DNA of 64,000 bases from an uncultured Burkholderiaceae bacterium (GCA_934525625.1 CAKSZL010000001.1:186001-250000); one strand, 5' to 3'; counted from the first letter of the stretch, positions 1-9,744 are shown. Numbers and translations are program-made. Notes: generated by a model not told the origin, from the letters alone.

Positions 1-140
1 TCGCCGCCGATGACGGAAAAGTCGGGTGCCAGCGCGACCTGCCCCGCGAAGTAGGCGATGGTTCCGGGCTCGGCGACGGTAATGTGGCTGAAGCCGGGAG
101 CGGGATGCAGTTCAGAGGGATTGATCAGTTTTCGCGCCAT
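1..140 (-). CDS. RidA/YjgF-family protein, N-terminal part
   Basis: Only the first 46 or so codons lie in the window; the gene runs off the left edge. The start MARKLINPSELHPAPGFSH, followed by a segment ending in YFAGQVAL, matches the N-terminus of the RidA/YER057c/UK114 family. These small trimeric proteins hydrolyse reactive enamine/imine intermediates or have been recruited to catabolic deaminations. The start is supported by an AAGGAGA ribosome-binding site just upstream. The first 29 nt overlap the end of the upstream ABC ATPase gene, so it is probably the next gene of that operon. Family assignment is fairly safe; substrate is unknown. Confidence 0.75.
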   Translation of the reverse strand, partial: MARKLINPSELHPAPGFSHITVAEPGTIAYFAGQVALAPDFSVIGG

Positions 141-1707
141 GGCGGTCTCCTTGATTGACGGGTGGACATTCGGGATTTTTTTCGCTGGTCAGATAGCAAG
201 CGGCGTAGATGCCGTCCACCATTTCCGAACCGCCGGGAAACTCCGCCGCGATGGCGCCCTCACGCACGACGAGCACGCGGTCCGAACACCCGGCGACTTC
301 GTCGATATCGGAAGAAACGTAGAACACGGCCGTGCCTTGCGCGGCCGCCTTGCGTATCAGCGCGACCAGATCGCGCCGGGTCATTTCATCCACGCCCTCG
401 GTGGGCTCGTGCAGCAGCAGCACTTTGGGACGGTCTTCGAGAACGCGCGCCAGCAGTACCTTCTGCTGGTTTCCGCCGCTCAGCGTGGCAATGAGCGCGT
501 CGGGATGCGCCGCGACGACCTGGAACGCGCCGCAAACCTTGCCCGCCCACGCCAGCTCGCGCCGCCTGGAGAGCAGGCCCGCCCGCGTATGGCCGGGCCG
601 GGCCAGAGGCGAAAGATTCTCGCGCACGGTGGCTTGAAGCAGTATCCCCTGAGACAGCCGCTCGGCGGGGACCAGGCCGATGCCATGGCGACGGCTCTGA
701 TGGGCGCCTTTGCGCCGCACCCGCCGGCCCCACACCCGCACCTCGGCGTCGCCGCGATGGGTCACCCCCGCGATCAGGTAGGGAACCTCCTCGTGGCCCG
801 CGCCCGGCGCGCCGGTCAGGCCGACGACCTCGCCCGCGCCGATGGCGATCTCGCCGTCGCAGGAAAACAGGTCTCCCTTCATGCGGGATACGGTAAGCGC
901 CGCCTCGGCTCCGGCGCGATGCGCCGGCGGGACGTCCGCCCGCCGCTGGCGCGCCGCCGTCACCTGACGGCCGCTGGCCAGTTCGAGCAATTCTTCCTCC
1001 GAGCTGCGGGCGACGTCCACGATGCCCGCGACCCGGCCATTCATCAGGACGGTTGCGCGATCGGCGGCTCGCAGCACTTCGGCCATATGATGCGTCACGA
1101 TCAGCACGCCGCCGCCTTGCTTGGCCACCAGGCGCGCGGTGGCCAGCACCTTCTCGGCGTCGCTGCCGCGCAAGCGCGCGGTCGCCTCGTCCAGCACGAG
1201 CAAATCCAGGTTGCCGTGGGCCGTGGCGCGCTTCAACGCCCGGGCGATGGCCACGATCGCCTGGTTCGCCGGCGACAAGTCGCGCACCATCGCCGAACTC
1301 GGAAATTCCGCGTCCAGGTATTCGAGTATCGGCGCAATGCTGCGGCGCTCCGCGGCCCAGTCTATGGCGCCGAAACGCGTGGGCCCATACCCGGCCATGC
1401 AGCAGTTCTCCAGCACGGTCGCATCGAAGCACAAACCCAGATCCTGGTGAACCACGCCGATCTGCGCCGGTTCGCCGCGTTTGCCGCTGACCGAGACCGA
1501 GCCCGCGTCTGCATCGACCACGCCGCTGATGATCTTGACCATGGTCGATTTGCCCGAACCGTTGTGGCCCAGCAGGGCATGGACCTCGCCGCGCATGACC
1601 TCGATGGAAACGTCCTGCAGCGCCACGGTGCGCCCGAAGCGTTTTTCCACGTGTCGCGCCTCAAAGACGGCGCGGCGCTCGTGCGCGGGGACGGCTGCGT
1701 CCGCCAT
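112..1707 (-). CDS. Sugar-type ABC transporter ATPase (RbsA/MglA-like, two nucleotide-binding domains)
   Basis: A 531-residue protein with two ABC ATPase domains in tandem, the architecture of ribose/galactose-type (CUT2) importers. Domain 1 has Walker A GHNGSGKST at residues 47-55, a degenerate signature LSPANQ and Walker B LLVLDEAT. Domain 2 has the usual non-canonical P-loop GAPGAGHEE and a good signature LSGGNQQKV. Its Walker B reads VLLLHEPTEGVD, with His where Asp is normal. The ATG shares one base with the stop of the binding-protein gene (TGATG), so translation is probably coupled. The longer upstream reading frame lies inside the binding-protein gene and was rejected. The substrate need not be a sugar, since the neighbours are an alcohol dehydrogenase and RidA. 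Confidence 0.9.
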   Translation of the reverse strand: MADAAVPAHERRAVFEARHVEKRFGRTVALQDVSIEVMRGEVHALLGHNGSGKSTMVKIISGVVDADAGSVSVSGKRGEPAQIGVVHQDLGLCFDATVLENCCMAGYGPTRFGAIDWAAERRSIAPILEYLDAEFPSSAMVRDLSPANQAIVAIARALKRATAHGNLDLLVLDEATARLRGSDAEKVLATARLVAKQGGGVLIVTHHMAEVLRAADRATVLMNGRVAGIVDVARSSEEELLELASGRQVTAARQRRADVPPAHRAGAEAALTVSRMKGDLFSCDGEIAIGAGEVVGLTGAPGAGHEEVPYLIAGVTHRGDAEVRVWGRRVRRKGAHQSRRHGIGLVPAERLSQGILLQATVRENLSPLARPGHTRAGLLSRRRELAWAGKVCGAFQVVAAHPDALIATLSGGNQQKVLLARVLEDRPKVLLLHEPTEGVDEMTRRDLVALIRKAAAQGTAVFYVSSDIDEVAGCSDRVLVVREGAIAAEFPGGSEMVDGIYAACYLTSEKNPECPPVNQGDRHGAKTDQSL

Positions 1708-2861
1708 CACTTCAATCCCCACAGCTTGAGGAAGCCTTCTTTGTAGTCGTCCCCGAAAAGCGCCAGCGAAAGCGCTTTGGAAGACGAGGTATCGACGTCC
1801 TTGAGATCCGGCGTCGACACGTAGCGGATCGGGGCGATCGGATGCGCGGGTTCCATGCCCAGCATGCCGCGCATGGCCTGGTCGACGACCGCCCAGCCTA
1901 TCCACTCATGGTCTTCGGCGGTGTTGACCGCATAGATGTCCCCCTTCTTCACCAGCGCCTGGGCCGCGGGCGTGCCGTTGAACGACGCAATGTGCACTCG
2001 GCCCGTCGCCCCGGCCTGCTGGATGCCGGCCGTCGCGAAAATGCCCATGTCGCTATAGATGGGCAGCAAGTAATTGACCTGGGGCTGGCTGCGCACCAGG
2101 GTGGCGGTCAGGCTGGTAAGCCCGGTGGACCATTGCTCCAGCGGCGTGTCCGTCACCTGCACGATGGCGCAAGCGGCGCATTTTTCCAGCACGTCCTTCA
2201 TCCCCTTGACGATGGTCGGCGACGCGGAAACCTCGGAGGTGTTCATGATGACGACCTGGGCGTTGCCATTCGTGTTGACCACGGCGGCCGCCGCCGATAG
2301 CTGCCCGGCGAGAAACGCGTCCGGGGCGATGTTGCCGAAGGTGTTGGGGTCGGAGCCCTGGCCGGGCACGCCCACGACCGGCGGCGAGTTGATCGCCTCG
2401 ACGGTTGGAATGCCCTTTTCCTTCGCGGCCTTGATCTGGTTGGCGATGATCTTGACGACGTTCCCGTCGTTCACGATGGCATCCGCGCCCGTGTTGATGG
2501 CCTCCTGGAACCCTTGCTGCATGCGGACGGGCGAGCTTTTCGCATCGAACACCGTGGTTTTCAGCCCCGCCTGCGCGGCGGCTTCCTGAACCGCGTCGGC
2601 CACGTCCTTGATCGCGCCTATGCGCCCGTCGATCATCTGGATGGCGATGGTCTTGCCTTTCAGCTTGGAGGCATCCAGCGGCGGCCCCGGCGGGGTGAAT
2701 ACCGGCCTGGCCGAATTTTCTTCGATGAACTTGCGCATCTCGCCGACGACGTCCGGCGAGGAAGCGGCAAGCGCGCCGCCCCAGCAGGCAAGCATTCCCG
2801 TGGCCATGAACAGCAGGGCCGCGCCGTTCACGGCGTTCTTTCGTTTTGCTAGCAACATCAT
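1707..2861 (-). CDS. Periplasmic binding protein of a sugar-type ABC transporter (RbsB-like)
   Basis: 384 residues with an N-terminal signal peptide (basic MMLLAKRKN start, hydrophobic core, likely cleavage after GALAA). The mature part fits the Peripla_BP_4 fold, with repeated alternating beta/alpha segments such as IDGRIGAIKDVADAVQ and a region around NTGADAIVNDGN. It should capture the substrate and deliver it to the neighbouring permease/ATPase pair. An AAGGAG site 6 nt upstream supports the first of two adjacent ATGs. The gene lies 35 nt after the permease and overlaps the ATPase start by one base, so permease, binding protein and ATPase form one unit. Ligand unknown. Confidence 0.88.
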   Translation of the reverse strand: MMLLAKRKNAVNGAALLFMATGMLACWGGALAASSPDVVGEMRKFIEENSARPVFTPPGPPLDASKLKGKTIAIQMIDGRIGAIKDVADAVQEAAAQAGLKTTVFDAKSSPVRMQQGFQEAINTGADAIVNDGNVVKIIANQIKAAKEKGIPTVEAINSPPVVGVPGQGSDPNTFGNIAPDAFLAGQLSAAAAVVNTNGNAQVVIMNTSEVSASPTIVKGMKDVLEKCAACAIVQVTDTPLEQWSTGLTSLTATLVRSQPQVNYLLPIYSDMGIFATAGIQQAGATGRVHIASFNGTPAAQALVKKGDIYAVNTAEDHEWIGWAVVDQAMRGMLGMEPAHPIAPIRYVSTPDLKDVDTSSSKALSLALFGDDYKEGFLKLWGLK

Positions 2862-2896
2862 GGTTCACTCCTTGGTCAAAACCGCCAGCGCGGTCA

Positions 2897-3913
2897 CTAG
2901 CGGGAACTTCGCGCGAATACCGCGGAAAAGGTGACGGCCAGCACGAGCACCGCGCCCTCGAAGACGTTCACCACCCAGCTTTGCAGCCCGAGGAACTGCA
3001 ATCCCGTCGTGCCCACGGCCAGAAAATAAACGGCCCAGATCGTGCCCCACACGTTGAAGCGCCCCGGCGTAAACGCGGTGGAGCCGAGAAACACCGCCGC
3101 ATACGCCGGCAGCAGAAAGGCGTTGGCGATCGTCGGGGAAGCCGCGGCGGTCTGGCCGCACAGGACTATCCCCGCCAAGGCCGCCAGCACCGCCGCAAGC
3201 ACCAGCGAGACCGCGCGTATCCGTTCGGTGCGTATGCCCGCCAGCATCGCCGCCTTGCGCGCATTGCCCGTGAAGAACATGCTGCGGCCTATGGGCATGA
3301 AGCCCAGCGCGACGTAAAAGCACAGCCCCAGGACGAGCATGTAGACGAACGACAGTTGCACGCCCATCAGTTGGATCTGGAAAACCGTGGTGAACGTATT
3401 GGGCAGGCCGCCTATCGTCATGGAGCCGAACGCGCCCACCGCCGCTCCGGTGACCAGCGTGCCCATGCCGAGCGTGACGATGAAGGAGTTGATTCCCAGC
3501 CGCACGATGAACAGCGCGTTGACGGCGCCGATGGCCGCCGCCAGCCCCAGCGCAACCAGGCAGGCAAGCACGGGATGCATGTCGACGCCGGTGGTGAAGT
3601 AGGCGACCGCGCTGGCCGACATTCCCATGACCGAGGCGGCGGACAAGTCGAACTCTCCCACGAGCATCACGATAGTCACGCCTATGGCCAGTATCACCAG
3701 GGCGGCCTGGGTGCCGAGTATGGTCGTCAGGTTGCCGAGGGTGAAAAACGTCGCGGGCCGCAGAAACGAGAACACGGCAATGAAAACGATCAAGGCGATC
3801 AGCAGGGCATAGCGCTGCATCAGGGGCGCCAAACGCATGCCCCGCCCGGACTGCGCCCTGGCCGCCGCGCCGGCTGTGTCGGTATTCATCCGCATCTCGT
3901 GTACTCGGCTCAT
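2897..3913 (-). CDS. Sugar-type ABC transporter permease (RbsC-like)
   Basis: 338 residues, highly hydrophobic, with about eight to ten membrane segments. It contains the family-typical stretch GEFDLSAASVMGMSA (compare GGIDLSVG in RbsC) and a distal cytoplasmic loop with GRSMFFTGNARKAAMLAGI. It forms the inner-membrane channel for the adjacent ATPase and binding protein. Three in-frame ATGs (3913, 3895, 3889) are possible starts and none has a strong ribosome-binding site, so the N-terminus is uncertain by up to eight residues. It follows the alcohol dehydrogenase gene by 15 nt. Confidence 0.9.
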   Translation of the reverse strand: MSRVHEMRMNTDTAGAAARAQSGRGMRLAPLMQRYALLIALIVFIAVFSFLRPATFFTLGNLTTILGTQAALVILAIGVTIVMLVGEFDLSAASVMGMSASAVAYFTTGVDMHPVLACLVALGLAAAIGAVNALFIVRLGINSFIVTLGMGTLVTGAAVGAFGSMTIGGLPNTFTTVFQIQLMGVQLSFVYMLVLGLCFYVALGFMPIGRSMFFTGNARKAAMLAGIRTERIRAVSLVLAAVLAALAGIVLCGQTAAASPTIANAFLLPAYAAVFLGSTAFTPGRFNVWGTIWAVYFLAVGTTGLQFLGLQSWVVNVFEGAVLVLAVTFSAVFARSSR

Positions 3914-3928
3914 GTCGTTGTAGGAAAA

Positions 3929-4954
3929 CTAATATTCAAGGACTATCTTTCCGATCACCTTGCCCGCCTCCATCAGTTCGTGGGCGTGCGCGATCTCCTC
4001 CAAAGGCAGCGCCGTTCCGATCAGGGGCTTGAAATAGCCCGAGTTCAGGTGCCGCACACCGTCCGACAAATCCTTCACGGTGCCCAGCCGCGAACCCATG
4101 ATCCGGATCTGCTTCACGAATGCGTAGGTGATGTCCATGGTGACCATGTCGCCGCTCGTCGCGCCCGCCGTCACGATCGTGCCCCCGTGCGCGCAAAGCT
4201 CCAGCGTTCTTTGCCACGTCGCGGCGCCCACGTGCTCGAACACGATGGACGCGCCCTTGCCCTCGGTGAACGCCATGACGTGCTCCACCATGCCGGGCTC
4301 GTGGTGATCCACGATCAGATCGGGCTCGTACCTTTTCAGCATCTCCAGTTTCTCGGCGGTTCCGGCGCTCGCCATGACCTTGGCGCCGGCCAGCTTCGCG
4401 ATCTCAATGGCCGCGCTTCCCAGCCCGCTGGTTCCGGCCCAGATGAACACCGTGTCGGCGGGCCCGACGTTCGCCTTGCCCACCAGCATTTGCCAGGCGG
4501 TGATGTAGCTGTTGGGGAAAGCCGCCGCATGCGTGACGGGAACGTCGGGGGAGAGCTGGACGGCGTTGTCGGCCGGAATCACGGCGTATTCCGCGTAGCT
4601 GCCGTTGTAGACGGAAAAGCGCGGGCAATACTGGAACTCGCCCCGCCGGCAATAGTCGCATTTGCCGCAGGGGATATAAGGATTGGCGATGACGCGGTTT
4701 CCCGGCTGGAAGCCGGAGTCCACGTCTTCGCCCACTTCTTCGATAACGCCGCACACGTCCACCCCCAGCACCACCGGCAAATCGACGTGATAGGCCGGAT
4801 GGGGATGGCCTTTGCGTATCCATACGTCGCGATGGTTGACCGAGGTGGACAGCATTCTCACCAGCAGTTGGCCCCGACCCGGCTTGGGGACGTCAAGCTC
4901 TTCCACACGCAGCACGCCGGAGTCTCCGTGTTTTCTTATCAGGGCAGCTCTCAT
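3929..4954 (-). CDS. Zinc-dependent medium-chain alcohol dehydrogenase
   Basis: 341 residues of the MDR superfamily. The N-terminal GroES-like domain carries GVDVCGVIEEVG and the four-Cys structural zinc lobe CGKCDYCRRGEFQYC. The nucleotide-binding domain has the motif AGTSGLGSAAIEIAKLAGAKV, close to the quinone-oxidoreductase branch. It should oxidise an alcohol, or reduce an aldehyde or enone, with NAD(P). A GGAG site precedes the ATG. It is the first gene of the operon, divergent from the AraC-type regulator, so it probably acts on the compound brought in by the ABC transporter behind it. The substrate cannot be read from sequence. Confidence 0.85.
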   Translation of the reverse strand: MRAALIRKHGDSGVLRVEELDVPKPGRGQLLVRMLSTSVNHRDVWIRKGHPHPAYHVDLPVVLGVDVCGVIEEVGEDVDSGFQPGNRVIANPYIPCGKCDYCRRGEFQYCPRFSVYNGSYAEYAVIPADNAVQLSPDVPVTHAAAFPNSYITAWQMLVGKANVGPADTVFIWAGTSGLGSAAIEIAKLAGAKVMASAGTAEKLEMLKRYEPDLIVDHHEPGMVEHVMAFTEGKGASIVFEHVGAATWQRTLELCAHGGTIVTAGATSGDMVTMDITYAFVKQIRIMGSRLGTVKDLSDGVRHLNSGYFKPLIGTALPLEEIAHAHELMEAGKVIGKIVLEY

Positions 4955-5219
4955 GCGCGGTCTCCGTCAGGTGTGGACTCGTGCCGTCCACCGAACCTGC
5001 CACCCAATATAAGGCCGTGGCTTCCGTGCTTATCGCCGCATATCGAAATTTCCGCAGGCTGGGGATCGGCGCTGCATTCTCGTGACAAAACCCGCGGCAA
5101 GCAGCGCCAGCCGGCGCTCTCACTCCTAGTAGAAACCCCCGGTCAATACGCCATCAGCGCGTATTAGCATATATGTCGGCACGTCAATTCGACGCGCCAT
5201 CGAGAGACAGGATTCCGGG
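4955..5219. promoter_or_regulatory. Divergent promoter region between adh-ABC operon and araC-type gene
   Basis: A 265-bp gap between two divergent starts. It holds an inverted repeat AATACG (5145-5150) / CGTATT (5160-5165), a plausible AraC-family site about 55 bp before the regulator gene. No clear -35/-10 pair was identified by eye. Confidence 0.45.
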
Positions 5220-6230
5220 ATGGCCCTGATCACAGACACCGCCCGCTTGCACCGCGCAAGAAGCTATCGCGACACGTTCATCTCAAGCGACCTGGACGAA
5301 ACCAAGCACTACATCGGCAAGGCCCTCAAGCCGCATGCCCTGACCCTGCTCGACCGCAGGCAGTCGCTGAACGTCAAGGTCGGCCGAACCGGCTTCGGCC
5401 CGATGTCGTTCATGTACATACACCACGGCGCGGACGTGCACGTTTATCCGGGCAAGCTCGAAACGCTTTTTCTGCTGCAAGTGCCTATCCGCGCCAACGG
5501 GCAGCAGGTGCGCGTGGGCAATTCGGTCATCAAGGTCTCGCCGGGCATCGCCTACGTGGTGTCGCCCACCCTCGACCTCGAACTCAGGATGTCGGAACAG
5601 TGCGACAACATGGTGCTGGCCATCGAACGGAACTGGCTGGAGGAATATCTGGAGCGGCAATTGCAGCGCCGCCTCGACAAGCCGCTGGAATTCAAGCCCA
5701 AGATAGAGCTCAAGGATTCCGAGTGCCAGGAGCTGGTTGCGCTGATGTCGCACATGACCAGGCAGTTGAACCTGCCCTCGTCCAGCCTGCGGCACACCAT
5801 GATTCAGCCGCAGGCCGAATCGCTGCTGATCAGCACCATGCTGGTCAATCTGGATCACAACTACCGCGACGAACTCCTGAGCGAAGCCGCAACGCCCAAG
5901 CCCCGCTACATCAAGCGCGCGCAGGCCTACATTCTTGAAAACGCGCACCGGCCCCTGACGCCGCAAGACGTCGCCCAGGAAGTCTGCATCAGCCTGCGAT
6001 CGATCTACTCGGGCTTTCAAGCCTTCTTGCACTGCACGCCCATGGCCTACATAAAAGGCGTCAAGCTCGACAAGATACGCGAAGAACTCGGGCAGGCCCA
6101 TGCTCATGAAACATCCGTCGCGCAGGTTGCGTCCAAGTACGGAATCTCCAGCCTGGGGAACTTCGCGGCGTGCTATCGCCGGCGCTTCGGCGAATTGCCG
6201 CGCGACACGCTGCTGAAAAAACGCGCCTAG
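5220..6230 (+). CDS. AraC-family transcriptional regulator (XylS/AraC_binding_2 type)
   Basis: 336 residues. The first 200 or so resemble the AraC-binding-like sensor domain of XylS-type regulators (segments IHHGADVHVYPGKLETLF and LQVPIRANGQQV). The last 100 form the double helix-turn-helix of AraC proteins: first helix pair around LTPQDVAQEVCISLRSIYSGF, second around VAQVASKYGISSLGNFAACY. It probably activates the divergent dehydrogenase/ABC operon in response to its substrate. Its final codons (GCC TAG) form part of a 25-bp inverted repeat whose other arm covers the end of the convergent cca gene. Confidence 0.9.
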   Translation: MALITDTARLHRARSYRDTFISSDLDETKHYIGKALKPHALTLLDRRQSLNVKVGRTGFGPMSFMYIHHGADVHVYPGKLETLFLLQVPIRANGQQVRVGNSVIKVSPGIAYVVSPTLDLELRMSEQCDNMVLAIERNWLEEYLERQLQRRLDKPLEFKPKIELKDSECQELVALMSHMTRQLNLPSSSLRHTMIQPQAESLLISTMLVNLDHNYRDELLSEAATPKPRYIKRAQAYILENAHRPLTPQDVAQEVCISLRSIYSGFQAFLHCTPMAYIKGVKLDKIREELGQAHAHETSVAQVASKYGISSLGNFAACYRRRFGELPRDTLLKKRA

Positions 6231-6543
6231 CGCATTTTTGGTTTAAGTGATTGCAAATTTAATCAATACTGAGGTCGAGGGCCGGTGCAGGCTTGGCCGT
6301 GCGTCCAGCGTACGCCGACTGGTGTGCCGTGGGACGGGGGATGTCGGCGCCAGCCTGTCTGAATCCCGAGCCGCGTAGCGGCGAGGTTGAGTTCTGCCGC
6401 CGCCCGGCCCGCGGTGCGCCAGGCGGGCAGCCCGAAGGGCCGGACGATGCGCACGGCCAAGCCTGCACCGGCTCTCGACCGGCTCAAGAACACCAACCCA
6501 TCACATCAGGTTTGTCAGCACTTAAACCAAAAATGCGCTAGGC
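6225..6543. repeat. Nested long inverted repeat spanning the araC-cca gap
   Basis: This convergent gap of about 307 bp contains no gene. It is framed by a perfect 25-bp inverted repeat (6225-6249 and 6519-6543) that includes the stop codons of both flanking genes. Inside lies a second pair of 31-bp arms (6273-6303 and 6450-6480) with one mismatch. The remaining interior is GC-rich and contains the small palindrome CCGCGTAGCGG near 6372. It could form a large cruciform or a bidirectional transcript hairpin, but there is no U-tract next to the inner stem. It resembles the other long-arm repeats in this window in layout, not in arm sequence. Confidence 0.85.
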
Positions 6544-7689
6544 TTGCGCCAGGTTTTCCAGCGCGGCCAGCCGGGCCTGCCTCAGCGCGGTCTTGATGCG
6601 CTCCGGCTCGCCGCCCGCCGCCTTGGCGACGGCTCCGGCATCGATCGCGCGCACGGCTTCCAGCCGCTGGCGCCATGTCGGCACGTCGGCCGGCGCGACG
6701 CATCGCGCGGCCTGCAGCAGCTCCAGCAAGCGCTCGGGCTTGCGCAGGCCGTCGGCCCGCTCGATCAGCGCCAGCCACTGTTCGGGCCGGACGTGGGCCT
6801 GCGCTTCCACCACCATGGGCAGCAGCCGCGCAACGTCAGCGCATTCGGCCGACGCCCGCACACCGCGGGCAATGGAAGCTGGGTCTTCCGAAGCCAGGCA
6901 CAGCAAGGCGAAACGCTGGGGCAAGGACAAGCCCTGCGTCGCCGCGGCGTCCAGCCAGCGCGCCACGTCCGGCGTCCAGGCCAGGCCAGGCATCACCCGC
7001 GCCAAGGCGCCGGTTTGCGCCAGCACGTAGAACATGCGGGCTGGGTGCGCGGTCATCAAACCCTTGACGATCTCCTGCCAGACGCGCTCGGGCACCAGCG
7101 CGTCGACTTCGCCCTCTTGCACCAGGCGGCGCGCCAGCGCCAGGGTTTCGGGCGCGATGGAAAAATCGTGAAAGCGCGCCGCAAAACGCGCCAGCCGCAG
7201 CAAGCGCACCGGATCTTCGCAAAAGGCTTCGCCCACGTGGCGCAATACTCGCGCCCGCACGTCGGCGCGGCCGTCCAGCGGGTCGATGATGCGGCCGTCG
7301 GCGGCCTGCGCGATGGCGTTGACGGTCAGGTCGCGGCGCTTGAGGTCTTGCTCCAGCGTGACGTCCGCGCCGGTATAAAAAGTAAAGCCCTTGTAGCCGC
7401 GCCCCGATTTGCGCTCGGTGCGCGCCAGGGCGTATTCCTCTTTGCTGCGCGGATGCAGGAACACCGGAAAATCGCCGCCAACTGGGATGAAGCCACGCTC
7501 GGCCATCTGCTCGGGCGTCGCGCCCACCACCACCCAGTCGCGGTCGCCGGCGGGCCGCCCAAGCAAGGCGTCGCGCACCGCGCCGCCCACGATGTAGACG
7601 TCCAGCCCGCGCAACGCCGGGTCTTCAGCGCCGCTGTTGCCAGCGCCGTTGTTGCCAACACCAGCCGGGCCGCCTTGCGTAGCTGCCAC
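6538..7689 (-). CDS. cca: CCA-adding tRNA nucleotidyltransferase
   Basis: Adds or repairs the 3'-CCA end of tRNAs. The class II nucleotidyltransferase head is clear: [13 protein letters not shown], the metal-binding DRD about ten residues later, and [12 protein letters not shown], followed by the neck [11 protein letters not shown]. No ATG exists before the GGAVRD motif. The most plausible start is the GTG at 7689 (AAGG 8 nt upstream), giving 383 residues; a TTG at 7614 is an alternative. The reading frame upstream of this point is inside the transglycosylase gene. The gene follows slt by 26 nt, so the two are likely co-transcribed. Confidence 0.88.
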   Translation of the reverse strand: MAATQGGPAGVGNNGAGNSGAEDPALRGLDVYIVGGAVRDALLGRPAGDRDWVVVGATPEQMAERGFIPVGGDFPVFLHPRSKEEYALARTERKSGRGYKGFTFYTGADVTLEQDLKRRDLTVNAIAQAADGRIIDPLDGRADVRARVLRHVGEAFCEDPVRLLRLARFAARFHDFSIAPETLALARRLVQEGEVDALVPERVWQEIVKGLMTAHPARMFYVLAQTGALARVMPGLAWTPDVARWLDAAATQGLSLPQRFALLCLASEDPASIARGVRASAECADVARLLPMVVEAQAHVRPEQWLALIERADGLRKPERLLELLQAARCVAPADVPTWRQRLEAVRAIDAGAVAKAAGGEPERIKTALRQARLAALENLAQA

Positions 7690-7715
7690 GCCGCCGGCCT
7701 TGTCCCTCGTGCCGC

Positions 7716-9656
7716 TCAAGGCAGCGCCACCTGGCGCGAGGGGCGCGGCGCCACGGTGCCCAGCCGCGCCTTCAGCGATTGCGGTTCGCCGGTGAACTTG
7801 AGCGCGTAGTAAACCGTGTTGGCCAGCACGTTCTTCACGTACAGCCGCGTCTCGGTAAAGGGAATGGTCTCGGCGAAGATGGCGCCTTCGACCGGGCCGG
7901 GCAGGCGCGAGCGCCACTGCACCGGGCGGCCGGGGCCGGCGTTGTAGCCGGCGGTGGCCAGCATCTGCGAGCCGTCCAGGTCGTTGAGCACCATGCTGAG
8001 GTAGCTGGTGCCCAACACCGTGTTGGTGTCGAAATCGTTGACGGATGAGGGCGTGAAGTCTTTCATGCCTATCTTGCGCGCCACCCACTTGGCCGTGGCC
8101 GGCATCAGTTGCATCAGCCCCGAGGCCCCCACGTGCGAACGGGCGTCCATGATGAAGCGGGATTCCTGCCGGATCAGGCCGTAGACCCAGGCCGGCTCCA
8201 GGCCGACTTCTTTGGCTTTCGCGCTGACGCGGCCCTCGAAGGGCGCCAGGAAGCGCTGGGTGACGTCGTTTTCGTTCTGAGCCAGCAGCGAAGTGTTGAT
8301 GACCCTGTCGTATACATGGGCCTGGCGCGCCAGTTCGGCGGCCGCGCGCAATTGGCGGTCGTCCATGCCGCGCAGCGTGAAATTCCAGGCCGGCACGGCT
8401 TCGGCGCGCGCGCCCAGGTGGAACAGGCGTATGGCGCGCTGCAAGCCCATATTGGTCTTGGCGGCGGCGAGTTCTTCGGCTGTTACGGGCGCCGGCACGG
8501 GTGGCAGCGTCAGGGCGATGCCCAGCTCTTCGCGCGCCAGCAGGCCGTAGAAGTCATCGCTGGCCGCGGTTTCCGTGTACAGCTGGCGGGCGGCGTCGGC
8601 CTGGCCCAGGGCGCTCAGGGCGCGGGCGCGCCAATAACGCCAGGCGGTTTCGATTTGCTGACGCGGCGTCATCTTGCGCACCGCCGCATCGACGCGCTTC
8701 CAGTCGATCTTGGCTTCACGCAGTTCGGCGCGCACTTCCCAGGCGTGGTTGTAATCGGTTTTGGCGTCGGCGCCGGAGCGCCGATACCATTTGGCGGCAT
8801 TCGGATCGCCGTTCAGCACAGCCACCAGGCCAGCCTGCCCCCACACCCAATGGCGATGGGCCTCGGGCAGGCGCTCGGCCCATTGTTTTTCGAAGTAGGC
8901 GGCCGAGGCTTCGCGGTCGCCGCCGCGCATCGAACGCGCCAGGGCCAGCGCCACCAGTTCGCGCTGCGCGCGGGTCTTGGGCGCCTGCTGCGTTTTCAGC
9001 CAGTTGCTTGGATTTTTCATCAGCGCGGCGTAGTCGCGCATCTGGCGTGCGTCGAACATCAGAGCGGCCATACGCTGGGCGTCGCCGGTGCGGTTGGCTT
9101 CCAGCATGGCGCGCAATTCCCATTGCAGCGCGGGCCAGCCCACCACGCCCTTGGCGACGAATTCGTCCAGCATGGACCAGCACGTGGCGCCGGGCGAGAA
9201 CTTCTCCATGGCTTCTTCGCCGTCGATCTTGTCGCCCGTCATGTGGCGCGCCATCAGCAGCGCGCAGTCTATGGGCGCATTGGTATATTGCACCGGCGCG
9301 ATGCGCAGCGCCTGGCCGTAGTTGCCGGCTCGCACGGCCGCGATGATCCATTCGCCCTTCAGCCGGTCGGCCAAGTAAGCGTCGTTGCTCCATTGTTGAA
9401 CCAGATTCTGCAAGGCGTCGTCGGGCACGGGCGTAGTACCCACACGCAACTGCTGGCGCGTCTGCCAATACAGGGGGTAAGCGCCCACCAGGGGTTCGGA
9501 TGCCGCTTGCGGCACCAGCGACTGCAAGACGTTCCACTGCTTTTTCTGGACGGCCTCGTGCGCGCTGGCCACCGCTTCGGCGGCGGCATCCAGCGGCGCC
9601 TGGGCCGACGCCCCGAAAGACAAGCCGGCCAGCAAAGCCAGGCCCCATGCCTTCAT
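7716..9656 (-). CDS. slt: Soluble lytic murein transglycosylase (Slt70-like)
   Basis: 646 residues starting [20 protein letters not shown], a clean signal peptide with AQA cleavage site, so it is periplasmic. A long alpha-helical superhelical (U/L) region is followed by a C-terminal SLT domain. The catalytic Glu lies in GLIRQESRF (around residue 498), then [14 protein letters not shown] and AGYNAGPGR. It cleaves the MurNAc-GlcNAc bond with formation of 1,6-anhydroMurNAc. The start at 9656 was preferred to longer in-frame starts because of the signal peptide. It is divergent from the 5-formyl-THF cyclo-ligase gene with 88 bp between. Confidence 0.9.
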   Translation of the reverse strand: MKAWGLALLAGLSFGASAQAPLDAAAEAVASAHEAVQKKQWNVLQSLVPQAASEPLVGAYPLYWQTRQQLRVGTTPVPDDALQNLVQQWSNDAYLADRLKGEWIIAAVRAGNYGQALRIAPVQYTNAPIDCALLMARHMTGDKIDGEEAMEKFSPGATCWSMLDEFVAKGVVGWPALQWELRAMLEANRTGDAQRMAALMFDARQMRDYAALMKNPSNWLKTQQAPKTRAQRELVALALARSMRGGDREASAAYFEKQWAERLPEAHRHWVWGQAGLVAVLNGDPNAAKWYRRSGADAKTDYNHAWEVRAELREAKIDWKRVDAAVRKMTPRQQIETAWRYWRARALSALGQADAARQLYTETAASDDFYGLLAREELGIALTLPPVPAPVTAEELAAAKTNMGLQRAIRLFHLGARAEAVPAWNFTLRGMDDRQLRAAAELARQAHVYDRVINTSLLAQNENDVTQRFLAPFEGRVSAKAKEVGLEPAWVYGLIRQESRFIMDARSHVGASGLMQLMPATAKWVARKIGMKDFTPSSVNDFDTNTVLGTSYLSMVLNDLDGSQMLATAGYNAGPGRPVQWRSRLPGPVEGAIFAETIPFTETRLYVKNVLANTVYYALKFTGEPQSLKARLGTVAPRPSRQVALP

Positions 9657-9744
9657 GCGCCAGCCATGAGAAAGATTTCCGTTTTTCTGATACCGTTGCC
9701 CTGAAAACCCGAACATCCTGGAAAGCCCCGCTTGCTGATCAACC

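Noticed and set aside
2846..5167. A 773-codon open frame on the plus strand
   Set aside because: It runs antisense to the permease and alcohol dehydrogenase genes, is rich in His/Arg/Gln low-complexity stretches and matches no family; it is a shadow of high-GC codon bias.
8109..9704. A 531-codon open frame antisense to slt
   Set aside because: No ribosome-binding site or recognisable motifs; the opposite strand has a complete signal peptide and SLT domain.
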